Assembly (NCBI GenBank): GCA_016295375.1
Contig: JAEDLI010000074.1
Location: forward strand, 1 to 11,538
Length of the DNA stretch: 11,538 nucleotides
DNA from: Fibrobacter sp.
Lineage (GTDB): Bacteria; Fibrobacterota; Fibrobacteria; Fibrobacterales; Fibrobacteraceae
Direction: 5' to 3'
Shown: in pieces, positions 5,487-11,538 of the stretch
Numbering within the stretch: the first letter of the stretch is position 1
Layout: each line of letters starts with the position of its first letter
Program-made: the position numbers and the translations under genes
Notes under the pieces: generated by a model
What the model saw: the letters and a program-made list of their open reading frames with translations, nothing else
Databases searched by the model: none
Told to the model about the DNA's origin: nothing

Positions 5487-5492
5487 TATAAT
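5487..5492 (+). promoter_or_regulatory. TATAAT -10 element placed for a leaderless zinc-ribbon mRNA
   Basis: A perfect TATAAT ends seven bases before the ATG at 5500, so the transcript would begin at or next to the start codon. The -35 region (5464-5469, AATGCA) is poor, so the call rests on the -10 and its spacing. Confidence 0.4.
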
Positions 5493-5499
5493 TGGGCGT

Positions 5500-5640
5500 A
5501 TGGAAGAGAAAAAGACATACCGCGAAGTAATGCCCGGGGAACTGCCCTGCGAAAAGCCGGATTGTGACGGCGTGATGGTGGTGGACCCGGACAACAGCTA
5601 CAAACTCACCTGCGACAAATGCGGACACATAAAGGAGTGA
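5500..5640 (+). CDS. Small zinc-ribbon protein (46 aa)
   Basis: From ATG 5500 the frame encodes 46 residues with four cysteines arranged C17-x4-C22 and C38-x2-C41 (LPCEKPDCDG and LTCDKCGH), a two-knuckle zinc ribbon. The N-terminus is charged (MEEKKTYREV). The frame stays open to an ATG at 5434, but those residues are AT-derived and overlap a likely -10 box, so the shorter form is chosen. No Shine-Dalgarno is seen. The function is unknown: such ribbons bind nucleic acid or proteins. It is divergent from the DEAD-box helicase and 110 bases upstream of hrpA on the same strand, so joint transcription with hrpA is possible across a repeat-filled gap. Confidence 0.6.
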   Translation: MEEKKTYREVMPGELPCEKPDCDGVMVVDPDNSYKLTCDKCGHIKE

Positions 5641-5747
5641 GTTCTGAGTGATGAGCAGTGAGTTTTAATAATCGCGCCGAAGGCGCCAAACTAAAAACTC
5701 ACAGGGAGCCGTAGACGACCGACCTCATACCTCACACCTCATAGCTA
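5641..5747 (+). repeat. Composite repeat region between the zinc-ribbon gene and hrpA
   Basis: The gap is built from repeat modules. First come inverted ACTCATCACTCA-type pentamers (5641-5665, GAGTGATGAG), then a GCGCC-GAA-GGCGC mini-palindrome near 5674-5686. Last is CTCATACCTCA (5724-5734) with neighbouring ACCTCA units ending beside the hrpA ATG. The CTCATACCTCA 11-mer also occurs inside hrpA (5934-5944) and, inverted, before map (3837-3847). Confidence 0.65.
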
Positions 5748-5749
5748 GA

Positions 5750-8700
5750 ATGTCTTACCAGAGCTTGAAAATCACATACCCCGACCTCCCCGTCGTTGAA
5801 CATCGGGAAGAGTTTTTCGAACTGCTCGAAAAACACCAGGTGGTGATTGTCAAGGCGGACACCGGTTCCGGAAAATCCACGCAGTTGCCGAAGTTTCTAT
5901 TAGAATGGTATTCCTCAAAGGGCGAAGCCCGTACTCATACCTCAGAGCGCGAAGCGCGACCTCACAACCTCTTTAAAATCGGTGTGACGGAGCCCCGCCG
6001 GCTGGCGGCAATTTCCATTGCGGACCGCCTGCGCGAGGAACTCAAGGACGAAACGCTCGTCTCCACGAAAATCCGATTCTGGGAACAGGGTCAGAGCGAC
6101 GCTCCCATCAAGGTGATGACGGACGGCATCTTGTTGCAGGATTTCCGCCGCGACAGACTCTTTAGGCAGTATTCGGCCATCGTGATAGACGAAGCCCATG
6201 AACGCTCGTTGAACATCGACATCCTGCTCGGCATTTTCAAGACGGTTCTGCATGAACGCCCGGAATTTAAACTGATTGTGGCTTCTGCGACGCTGGATGC
6301 AAAGCTTTTTGAAGAATTTTACGACAACAGCTGCGTGATGGAAGCCGAGGGAAGAACGTTCCCGGTGGATGTGGAGTACTATTTCGGTGGAGGGAATGGA
6401 GCTCCCCGCCTTCGTGGGGATGACAATACGGGGCGCGACACTAGCGGCAAGGGCGATTCGGGCTTGCTCGACGAGGCGCGCGATGCGATTCTTGACTTGG
6501 AAACGCGCCACCGCGACCACCTGCTCTGTTTTTTACCGACGGAACGTGACATCCAGGATTTGGCGGGGGAACTTGCCCACGAACTGGACTCCGCGACGTT
6601 CGATATCCTCCCGCTTTATGGGCGCATGAGCCCCGATGAACAGCGACGCATTTTCAAGCATACGGAAAAGACCCGCGTGGTGCTCGCGACGAACATCGCC
6701 GAGACTTCGCTCACGATTCCTGGTATCGCCTACGTGGTGGATACGGGTACGGCCCGCATTTCGCGGTACAACGCGCAGTCGCGCATCCAGGGCTTGCCCG
6801 TCGAGGACATCTCGAAGGCCAGTGCCCGGCAGCGCACAGGGCGTGCGGGGCGCGTGAAGCCTGGCGTGTGTATCCGCCTCTATTCTCCCGAGGATTTCGA
6901 GAAACGGGACGAGTTTACGGAGCCGGAAATCCGGCGGAGTAATCTCGCGAACGTTGTCCTGCAGTTGCGTAGTCTCGGGCTGGAGCTGGAAAATTTTCCG
7001 TTCCTGCAACCGCCACCGAATTCGGCTTTCCGAGGGGCGTACAAGACCTTGTTTGAACTGGGAGCGCTTACCGCCGACAACGCCAGCGGGCAAGTGACCA
7101 AGCTCGGCCGCGAGATGACGCGCCTTCCGATGGACGTGGCACTCTCGGCGGTGCTCCTGCGGGCGCGGGATGCTGGTGTCTTGCAGCCCGCACTGATTGT
7201 CTGTTCGGCGCTCTCCATCCAGGACCCGCGTGTGGTGCCCAGCGAGGAACCGGAACGTACACGCATCCGCCAGCTGCATCGCAGGTTTGCTGGCCACAAG
7301 AGCGATTTCCTCACGTTTATCTGCATGTGGAATGCCTTTTGCGCCGAATGGGATGGCAAGACCTGGAATAAACTGCGCAAGTTCTGCGACAAGAATAGCC
7401 TGCATTTTTTGCGGTGCCGCGAATGGATTGATTTGTACGAACAGTTCGGGCGCATTCTCGACGTGAAATTTGAGAATCGCGTGTGCCCGCTGGACAGTTT
7501 CCACCGCGACAACCTGCACCTTGCGCTCCTTTCGGGATTCCTGGGCGGTATCGCTCTCCGCGATATTGAGAACGGTTGCTACCGCCTGGTGAGCGGCCGC
7601 GAGACCCACGTGTTCCCGGGCAGTGACCTTTACGGCAAGAGCGTGGAATGGCTCTTTAGTGCCGAAGTGCGGGAGACCAGCCGCATCTTCCTCAACAAGG
7701 CTGCTGAAATCAAGCCCGAATGGATTATGCAGGTGGCGGAACCTTTCTGCACGCGCCGCTGGTATGCGCCCACGTGGAACCAGGAACGGGGTTTCGTGGA
7801 AGCGGTGGAAGAAGTGTGTTTTCGTGGGCTCGTGATTAGCCGTGGCCACCGCGTGGATTACGCTCGCGTGAATCCCGACGAATGTGCCGAGATTTTCTGG
7901 CGCGAGGCCATAGTGCTCGGCCAGATGGCGCGCCCGTTCCCGTTCATGACGCACAACGAGCGTGTGGTCGAGGGTTTGCATGCGCTGGAAGCCCGCAAGC
8001 GCCAATTCGGGCTTGCCCCGAGCGAAGATGCCTTGGTGGATTACTACACGCGCATCGCCCATCAGGTCAATTCCATCAAGACGCTCAAGGACTACATCCG
8101 CGAACACACGGATCAGTTCCTGAAATTTGACGCGAAATACTGGCTGGAGCAGAACGAGTTCGGAGGTCAGAATTCGGAATTCGGAATTGAATTGAAAAAA
8201 ATCGGTGTGAAAATACCACTAACGAAAACTCCGAAATCTGAAATCAGAATTCCGAATTCTCTCGGAGGCACTCTCGAACGTTTCCGCATTGAGGGTCTAG
8301 ACGGTTCCAGCCGCATGGTCTCGGGCGAACTGGTGTTCGATGCGACTCGTGACTGTGACGGCATTACGCTGGACTTGCCTTGCGACATGCTCCCGCAGGT
8401 GACGCCCGCGACACTCGCGCTTTCGATTCATCAGTGGCGGGAATGGATGGCCCAGTCCGTCATCCGCGAAATGCCGAAAAATGCCAAGAAACAGCAGGAA
8501 AATCGCCGCACCTTTATTGACGACGCCTTCTGCGACAAATTGAAGGCGAACCCGTACAAGGCTCCACTTTTGCTCCTGTACGAAGTCTTCGCCGACATGA
8601 AACAGCGGGATTGCGATGTTCCGACGGTTACGCCCGAAAAGGAGAATCACCTGCGCCTGCATGTAAGGGTGGCTCAACATTCCTTCGATATCAATCCCGA

Positions 8701-9688
8701 GTGGGGGAGTTTCCGGCTTTTTGCGGCGGTGCGGCCTGTGATAGAGTCCAACGGAACCGATTTTCCCTTGGATGGAATGCGTTTTGGGTGGCGACTCGGC
8801 GAAACGGCCCTGATGTCTCCCGCAGAATCCGCCTTCTGGCAGTCCTTCCGCAAGCGGGTGGATAAATTTTCTTCTAAAAACGAAAAAATTACATTGCTTG
8901 TTTCGCGATTGGAGATGGGTTCATCTTTCGAACCTCGAGCCTCGAACCTCGAACCTCTTTCGAATTGGCTCGTCAAATCCCTCGCCGCCGACCATCTGGA
9001 CCCAGCCCGTTGCGTCCTTTTTACTGGTCTTGAATACTCCCGCGGCAAGAAACTTCACGATTTCAGGAATCTGGCCGCCAACACCCGGAGCGAAGACGAA
9101 GAAACCCGCATGGCATTGGCCCGCGCCACCTACGAATCCGCCCTGCTAGGGGCAGAAACTTTCGTGAAACTCTGGGACATTTTGCGGGAATTCTCGGTAG
9201 CTATGCGTCAAGGGGGCGACCATGCCCGCGATGCGCTGGCCGCATTAAAGGCAAAACACAAGTCAATCGGAAAAATTCTGGCCCTCTATTCCCCAAATTC
9301 TGCAGAAAGAACCCTTTTCGAAAGGATTTCCGCCCTTTCAGAGGCGCTTGTCGACGAGTTTAAATTTGAGGACGATAACCGCCTTGCCTTTGGGGCGTTC
9401 AATGAGTCGCTCAACCTCTCTGTCCGGGAACTTCGCGAAATGTTCCGACCTTTCCTCAAGGCCCGCTATATCAAGGATCACGAGCTCAAGAACGCCCGTG
9501 AAATCCTTTCCAAGATGGAGCGAATGCAACCGGACGACGCCGAATATTCCGCGCTATACCTGCAGGCACGAGCCATGCTGGAAGATTTCGAAATTTTACG
9601 ATTCAAGCGGAAGGGCGACGATTCCGAAGAGGTTATCGAAGATGACGCCCTCGCCAAGCTGAAAAAGAGTTTCGGACGACTGAAATAG
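5750..9688 (+). CDS. hrpA: DEAH-box ATP-dependent RNA helicase HrpA (1312 aa), with four repeat-derived in-frame segments
   Basis: HrpA is a large cytosolic DEAH/RHA helicase; in E. coli it has been linked to rescue of stalled or collided ribosomes and to fimbrial mRNA processing. The length matches the usual 1300 residues. Motifs: Walker A ADTGSGKST (36-44), TEPRRLAA (80-87), DEAH (147-150), SAT (179-181), LCFLPTERDI (259-268), TNIAETSLTIPG (314-325) and QRTGRAGR (361-368). HA2/winged-helix and OB-like regions follow (about 430-650), then a long DUF3418-type C-terminus to about 1290. The start is the ATG at 5750; no Shine-Dalgarno is visible, only repeat DNA upstream. Four segments are unlike the rest and consist of repeat DNA: residues about 55-75, 216-227, 807-840 and 1060-1072. 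They fall at sites expected to be loops or linkers, so the enzyme may still work. Base composition is otherwise uniform and GC-rich. Confidence 0.95.
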   Translation: MSYQSLKITYPDLPVVEHREEFFELLEKHQVVIVKADTGSGKSTQLPKFLLEWYSSKGEARTHTSEREARPHNLFKIGVTEPRRLAAISIADRLREELKDETLVSTKIRFWEQGQSDAPIKVMTDGILLQDFRRDRLFRQYSAIVIDEAHERSLNIDILLGIFKTVLHERPEFKLIVASATLDAKLFEEFYDNSCVMEAEGRTFPVDVEYYFGGGNGAPRLRGDDNTGRDTSGKGDSGLLDEARDAILDLETRHRDHLLCFLPTERDIQDLAGELAHELDSATFDILPLYGRMSPDEQRRIFKHTEKTRVVLATNIAETSLTIPGIAYVVDTGTARISRYNAQSRIQGLPVEDISKASARQRTGRAGRVKPGVCIRLYSPEDFEKRDEFTEPEIRRSNLANVVLQLRSLGLELENFPFLQPPPNSAFRGAYKTLFELGALTADNASGQVTKLGREMTRLPMDVALSAVLLRARDAGVLQPALIVCSALSIQDPRVVPSEEPERTRIRQLHRRFAGHKSDFLTFICMWNAFCAEWDGKTWNKLRKFCDKNSLHFLRCREWIDLYEQFGRILDVKFENRVCPLDSFHRDNLHLALLSGFLGGIALRDIENGCYRLVSGRETHVFPGSDLYGKSVEWLFSAEVRETSRIFLNKAAEIKPEWIMQVAEPFCTRRWYAPTWNQERGFVEAVEEVCFRGLVISRGHRVDYARVNPDECAEIFWREAIVLGQMARPFPFMTHNERVVEGLHALEARKRQFGLAPSEDALVDYYTRIAHQVNSIKTLKDYIREHTDQFLKFDAKYWLEQNEFGGQNSEFGIELKKIGVKIPLTKTPKSEIRIPNSLGGTLERFRIEGLDGSSRMVSGELVFDATRDCDGITLDLPCDMLPQVTPATLALSIHQWREWMAQSVIREMPKNAKKQQENRRTFIDDAFCDKLKANPYKAPLLLLYEVFADMKQRDCDVPTVTPEKENHLRLHVRVAQHSFDINPEWGSFRLFAAVRPVIESNGTDFPLDGMRFGWRLGETALMSPAESAFWQSFRKRVDKFSSKNEKITLLVSRLEMGSSFEPRASNLEPLSNWLVKSLAADHLDPARCVLFTGLEYSRGKKLHDFRNLAANTRSEDEETRMALARATYESALLGAETFVKLWDILREFSVAMRQGGDHARDALAALKAKHKSIGKILALYSPNSAERTLFERISALSEALVDEFKFEDDNRLAFGAFNESLNLSVRELREMFRPFLKARYIKDHELKNAREILSKMERMQPDDAEYSALYLQARAMLEDFEILRFKRKGDDSEEVIEDDALAKLKKSFGRLK
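5912..5975 (+). repeat. Repeat-derived insert in hrpA between motifs I and Ia
   Basis: The segment carries two mini-palindromes, GGGCGAAGCCC (5920-5930) and GCGCGAAGCGC (5947-5957), flanked by CCTCA-type pentamers. Positions 5934-5964 match 3847-3817 (minus strand, upstream of map) at 29 of 31 sites. It encodes about 20 extra residues (SSKGEARTHTSEREARPHN) where E. coli HrpA has a loop of about 10 residues before its PRRLAA motif. Confidence 0.75.
6398..6427 (+). repeat. GTCATCCCC palindrome inside the hrpA RecA1-RecA2 linker
   Basis: Read on the minus strand, 6424-6401 begins GTCATCCCC and ends GCGGGGAGC; it agrees with the intergenic copy at 1143-1166 at 22 of 24 positions. In the hrpA frame it encodes GAPRLRGDDN (residues 217-226), lying between PVDVEYYF and the second RecA domain. 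Confidence 0.7.
8160..8268 (+). mobile_element. MITE-like element inserted in frame in hrpA
   Basis: AGAATTCGGAATTC (8169-8182) and GAATTCCGAATTCT (8247-8260) form a perfect 14-bp terminal inverted repeat. TCGGAGG occurs directly on both sides (8160-8166 and 8262-8268), like a 7-bp target-site duplication. Element plus one duplication is 102 bases, a multiple of three. Deleting 8167-8268 restores the frame EQNEFGG-TLERFRIEG without a scar. The insert encodes about 34 residues (807-840) rich in Lys, Ile and Ser. It has no coding capacity of its own. Confidence 0.7.
8926..8957 (+). repeat. Tandem heptamer TCGAACC inside hrpA
   Basis: Four head-to-tail copies of TCGAACC (the second is TCGAGCC) are bordered by CTTTCGAA at 8925-8932 and 8957-8964. 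In frame they encode SFEPRASNLEPLSN. Because the unit is seven bases, gain or loss of a single copy would shift the reading frame of the last 240 or so residues. Confidence 0.7.
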
Positions 9689-9720
9689 GGACACTTCTGA
9701 AGAACTGTGTCATGCTAGGT

Positions 9721-9749
9721 TTGTAAAATGTGGAAGATTTGTCTAATCT
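9721..9749 (+). promoter_or_regulatory. Weak candidate promoter before the 49-aa ORF
   Basis: TTGTAA (9721-9726) and TAATCT (9744-9749) are spaced by 17 bases; both hexamers are poor matches. An independent promoter is expected here because composition and gene content change sharply after hrpA. The exact site is uncertain. Confidence 0.25.
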
Positions 9750-9785
9750 TGGCCTAAAAATAAAGAGTCCTCTGAAGGTAATCTG

Positions 9786-9935
9786 ATGTTTAAATTTGAT
9801 CAGAATGGAGTAAAATTAAGAAATAGGCCTATGTTAAGTAAAGATGGAACCCATTACGAAAAGCAAGGGGATTGCTTGCATCGTTTATCTGAGTCAGACT
9901 GTGCAGATTCTAGGCAATGGGAGATCGATCAATGA
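9786..9935 (+). CDS. Small ORF (49 aa) translationally coupled to the SUMF1-like gene
   Basis: ATG 9786 has GAAGG (9774-9778) seven bases upstream. The 49-codon frame ends in TGA (9933-9935), which overlaps the next gene's ATG (9932-9934) as ATGA. This spacing is typical of coupled translation in an operon. The product, starting MFKFDQNGVKLRNRPML, is hydrophilic and charged, with two cysteines (GDCLHRL and ESDCADS) and no signal peptide or membrane segment, so it should stay in the cytoplasm unlike its neighbour. No family was recognised. It could be a small partner of the downstream secreted protein or the remnant of a longer gene, since AT-rich noncoding DNA lies in front of it. The ribosome-binding site and ATGA overlap are the main evidence that it is real. 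Confidence 0.55.
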   Translation: MFKFDQNGVKLRNRPMLSKDGTHYEKQGDCLHRLSESDCADSRQWEIDQ

Positions 9936-11224
9936 AGAATGTAATTATCAGCTTTTTTATTTTTCTTGTCGCTGCAAACAATGCCTTTGCTACAGAAAAC
10001 AATGCCGTTTTCGACGCAAAGGGGCGAAAAGTTTCTAATTCAACACTTTCTCTTGATTTTAATAAACAGGGTGTCTTTGACTGGAATGTTTATTTTGTTA
10101 TAAAAAAAAGACCGTCGAATCATGAAACCAGAAATTTTTCTGTTGTTCAGGAATCGCTTTTGCAGAATCGAACAAGATGGTTTGAAGTAAATAAAAACGA
10201 ATATGTAAAAATATGTCCATTGAATTTTACTGAAAAAGGAACTTGGCTTTTATCGTTTCAAGCGGAGTTAGACTCTTTAAATTGCCTTTGCTTGTTTACA
10301 GATGACTTCACTAGAAGTGTTGCTGCTCTTTATATTCCAGATACGTCAAAGAAATATTTGATTGACACAAACTGGATCCTTATAAATCAAAAAATTGTCA
10401 ACCTTTCCAAAGGTTCCCATCGTGTGTTCTATGGGAAAAAGATACCTAGTAGGGAAAAGAGAAATCCTGAATCGGGGTTCAGAAATGTTTCGTTGTCGCA
10501 AGATTTAATTGTAGATGCGACAGAATTTAGTATAGGGGAGGCAGAGTGGTTGAATCGAAGAGAATATGATGGCGTAAAATCAATTGGACGCAAGAACTGG
10601 CCTTTCGAAACAACAAACATATATCACTATGCAAATGTACGTAGTATCTGGGACGGACTTGATTCGGTTTACAGAATTTTGCCTATTGAACAGTGGCGCA
10701 AGACATCTTTGCCATTCATTGAAAAAAGATTGAATGATGTTGTTGTAATCGATACGTCCGCTAATGGTTATAGAATCCCCTTTTATGAAGAATGGGGTGC
10801 CCTACAGCAAGCAGGCTCCCAAGATGACTTCTTCTGGGGAAATGATAATCTTTTAAGCGGAGTAGTTACTAAATACGAACAGATATTTGGCGATAGTTCT
10901 CGTTCATTTTGTAACGCATCAGGTGAAAAAGATCCTAATCCATTCGGGCTATACGATGTATATGGAAATGCCTTGGAATATGTCTTGATAAAGAATGATG
11001 CTAGTGAAAATTATAGTCATGCATTGGAATGTCGTGTAAGTCAAGAATACGACCAAAGTCCCGCTTGTCAGTTGTTTTTTAAAATGGTGAAAGTTGAAGA
11101 AAGTAAAAAGAAAAAAATCTGTGAGGGGACTTTTAATGAAGATGGAACATTAATAGAACATTGTTCGCCTTACAAACAAAAAAAATATGCCAAAGGATTT
11201 CGTTTAGTACGGAAACTGAAATAG
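9932..11224 (+). CDS. Secreted SUMF1/FGE-sulfatase-domain-like protein (430 aa)
   Basis: The ATG at 9932 is chosen because GGGAG (9919-9923) lies eight bases upstream and a clean signal peptide follows: MKN, a hydrophobic core, then cleavage after NAFA at about residue 20, with no lipobox Cys. An in-frame ATG at 9917 would add five polar residues. Residues 20-190 are an unrecognised, probably beta-rich region. The C-terminal half has the layout of the formylglycine-generating-enzyme-like fold: DATEFSIGEAEWLN (196-208), NGYRIPFYEEW (278-288), FWGN (301-304), NPFGLYDVYGNALEYV (336-351) and a final KGFRLVR (421-427). The RGGSW block and the Cys pair of true FGEs are missing, so sulfatase activation is unlikely; a structural or binding role outside the cytoplasm is more probable. 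It is AT-rich and the last gene before a series of hairpins. Confidence 0.75.
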   Translation: MKNVIISFFIFLVAANNAFATENNAVFDAKGRKVSNSTLSLDFNKQGVFDWNVYFVIKKRPSNHETRNFSVVQESLLQNRTRWFEVNKNEYVKICPLNFTEKGTWLLSFQAELDSLNCLCLFTDDFTRSVAALYIPDTSKKYLIDTNWILINQKIVNLSKGSHRVFYGKKIPSREKRNPESGFRNVSLSQDLIVDATEFSIGEAEWLNRREYDGVKSIGRKNWPFETTNIYHYANVRSIWDGLDSVYRILPIEQWRKTSLPFIEKRLNDVVVIDTSANGYRIPFYEEWGALQQAGSQDDFFWGNDNLLSGVVTKYEQIFGDSSRSFCNASGEKDPNPFGLYDVYGNALEYVLIKNDASENYSHALECRVSQEYDQSPACQLFFKMVKVEESKKKKICEGTFNEDGTLIEHCSPYKQKKYAKGFRLVRKLK

Positions 11225-11346
11225 AAGTCAATATCCTAAATTTGAGGGCTGCAAAATTTTTTTGATAACCAAATTCCGCCTGGAAATTTGAAATATTTGT
11301 GAAGATGAAAAAGATTTTCTTCTAACGTGTAAATTGTAGAAGATTG

Positions 11347-11388
11347 AAAAACTGCTAGGGTAACATATATAAAAAGGGCAGTTTTTTT
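11347..11388 (+). terminator. Hairpin with T-run, wide loop
   Basis: AAAAACTGC (11347-11355) pairs with GCAGTTTTT (11378-11386), followed by two more T residues. The stem is nine pairs, but five are A-T and the loop is 22 bases, so it would be a modest terminator. It lies 122 bases after the SUMF1-like stop. Confidence 0.45.
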
Positions 11389-11396
11389 GATTTACA

Positions 11397-11429
11397 AAAA
11401 GACGGGTGACTGTTCGTCACTCGTCTTTT
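11397..11429. terminator. Strong bidirectional intrinsic terminator
   Basis: AAAAGACGGGTGAC (11397-11410) pairs with GTCACTCGTCTTTT (11416-11429) over 14 positions with one G-T, around the loop TGTTC. The A-run on one side and T-run on the other allow termination in both directions. It is the best terminator for the plus-strand SUMF1-like operon. Confidence 0.8.
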
Positions 11430-11450
11430 GTATCCGGTAGGGTGGTGCAG

Positions 11451-11483
11451 GTCTGGATTGCTTCGCTACGCTGGCAATGACAC
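11451..11483. repeat. GATTGCTTCGCTACGC...GCAATGAC intergenic repeat
   Basis: The segment has ATTGC (11457-11461) facing GCAAT (11474-11478) across a CTTCGCTACGC core, and ends in GACAC. This type of short palindrome is common between genes in many bacteria. It lies between the two terminator hairpins. Confidence 0.55.
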
Positions 11484-11493
11484 GCCAAAACAA

Positions 11494-11525
11494 AAAGAGC
11501 GACAAGATTTCTCTTATCGCTCTTT
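11494..11525 (-). terminator. Intrinsic terminator of a minus-strand gene beyond the right edge
   Basis: AAAGAGCGA (11494-11502) pairs with TCGCTCTTT (11517-11525). One C-A mismatch and four more pairs follow, closing a TTTC loop. On the minus strand the hairpin is followed by T-rich sequence (TTTTTGTTTTGG including the arm end), while the plus strand lacks a T-run. It therefore probably ends a leftward gene whose stop lies just past 11538. Confidence 0.7.
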
Positions 11526-11538
11526 ACCTCAAAGGCCC

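Larger units (their letters stand above)
11225..11538. other. Intergenic tail with hairpins and one repeat, no gene seen
   Basis: The first 120 bases are AT-rich, without a credible frame or signal. From 11347 the region holds three hairpins and one short repeat, listed separately. It separates the plus-strand SUMF1-like gene from a minus-strand gene expected beyond 11538. Confidence 0.6.

Noticed and set aside
5912..5975. CCTC direct repeat as a target-site duplication for the first hrpA insert
   Set aside because: The two CCTC copies (5913-5916, 5968-5971) are 55 bases apart, not a multiple of three, and four bases recur by chance in this pentamer-rich DNA.
6533..8107. 524-codon open frame antisense to hrpA
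   Set aside because: It is a by-product of GC-rich codon use in hrpA, reads as low-complexity His/Arg/Ala-rich protein with no motif, and hrpA has all helicase motifs on the other strand.
9690..9712. Hairpin GACAC/GTGTC after hrpA as a terminator
   Set aside because: It has only five pairs with a long loop and no following T-run.

Overview
The window most likely comes from Fibrobacter or a close relative in the Fibrobacterota. The clearest marker is a protein at 1368-2105 (-) with the FISUMP domain (Fibrobacter succinogenes major paralogous domain, seen as ILYTWETAM, CPNGWRLPTKTE, FWTSS). It is joined by a secreted SUMF1-like protein and many short palindromic and pentamer-rich intergenic repeats. 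The housekeeping genes are GC-rich. The FISUMP/toxin-antitoxin block (about 1240-2640) and the SUMF1-like locus (about 9690-11400) are clearly AT-richer, so the window is mosaic.

Layout. Positions 1-655 (-) hold the N-terminal part of an AlaA-like aminotransferase that runs off the left edge. Upstream of it (853-1054, -) is a compact transcription unit: a near-consensus promoter, a possibly leaderless 36-codon alanine-rich ORF, competing hairpins and an intrinsic terminator. Positions 1057-1367 hold palindromic repeats. Positions 1368-2597 (-) are a row of damaged genes: a FISUMP protein without a secretion signal, a HepT toxin remnant and a frameshifted MntA antitoxin. Positions 2702-5345 (-) hold a conserved hypothetical gene, methionine aminopeptidase (map) and a DEAD-box RNA helicase. 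The plus strand then carries a 46-residue zinc ribbon, the very large DEAH-box RNA helicase HrpA (1312 aa), a 49-residue ORF coupled by an ATGA overlap to a secreted SUMF1-like protein, and several hairpins. A terminator near the right edge serves a minus-strand gene lying beyond the window.

The conserved middle (map, DEAD-box helicase, HrpA) concerns RNA remodelling and nascent-protein processing, but only map and the 111-aa gene look like a tight operon.

The most unusual observations are two. First, hrpA is interrupted in frame by at least four repeat-derived segments. One has a 14-bp terminal inverted repeat and a 7-bp flanking direct repeat, and its removal restores a continuous protein. 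Two others match intergenic repeats elsewhere in this window. Second, an alanine-rich mini-ORF with mutually exclusive hairpins and a terminator lies upstream of an alanine-type aminotransferase, an arrangement that resembles a transcription attenuator.
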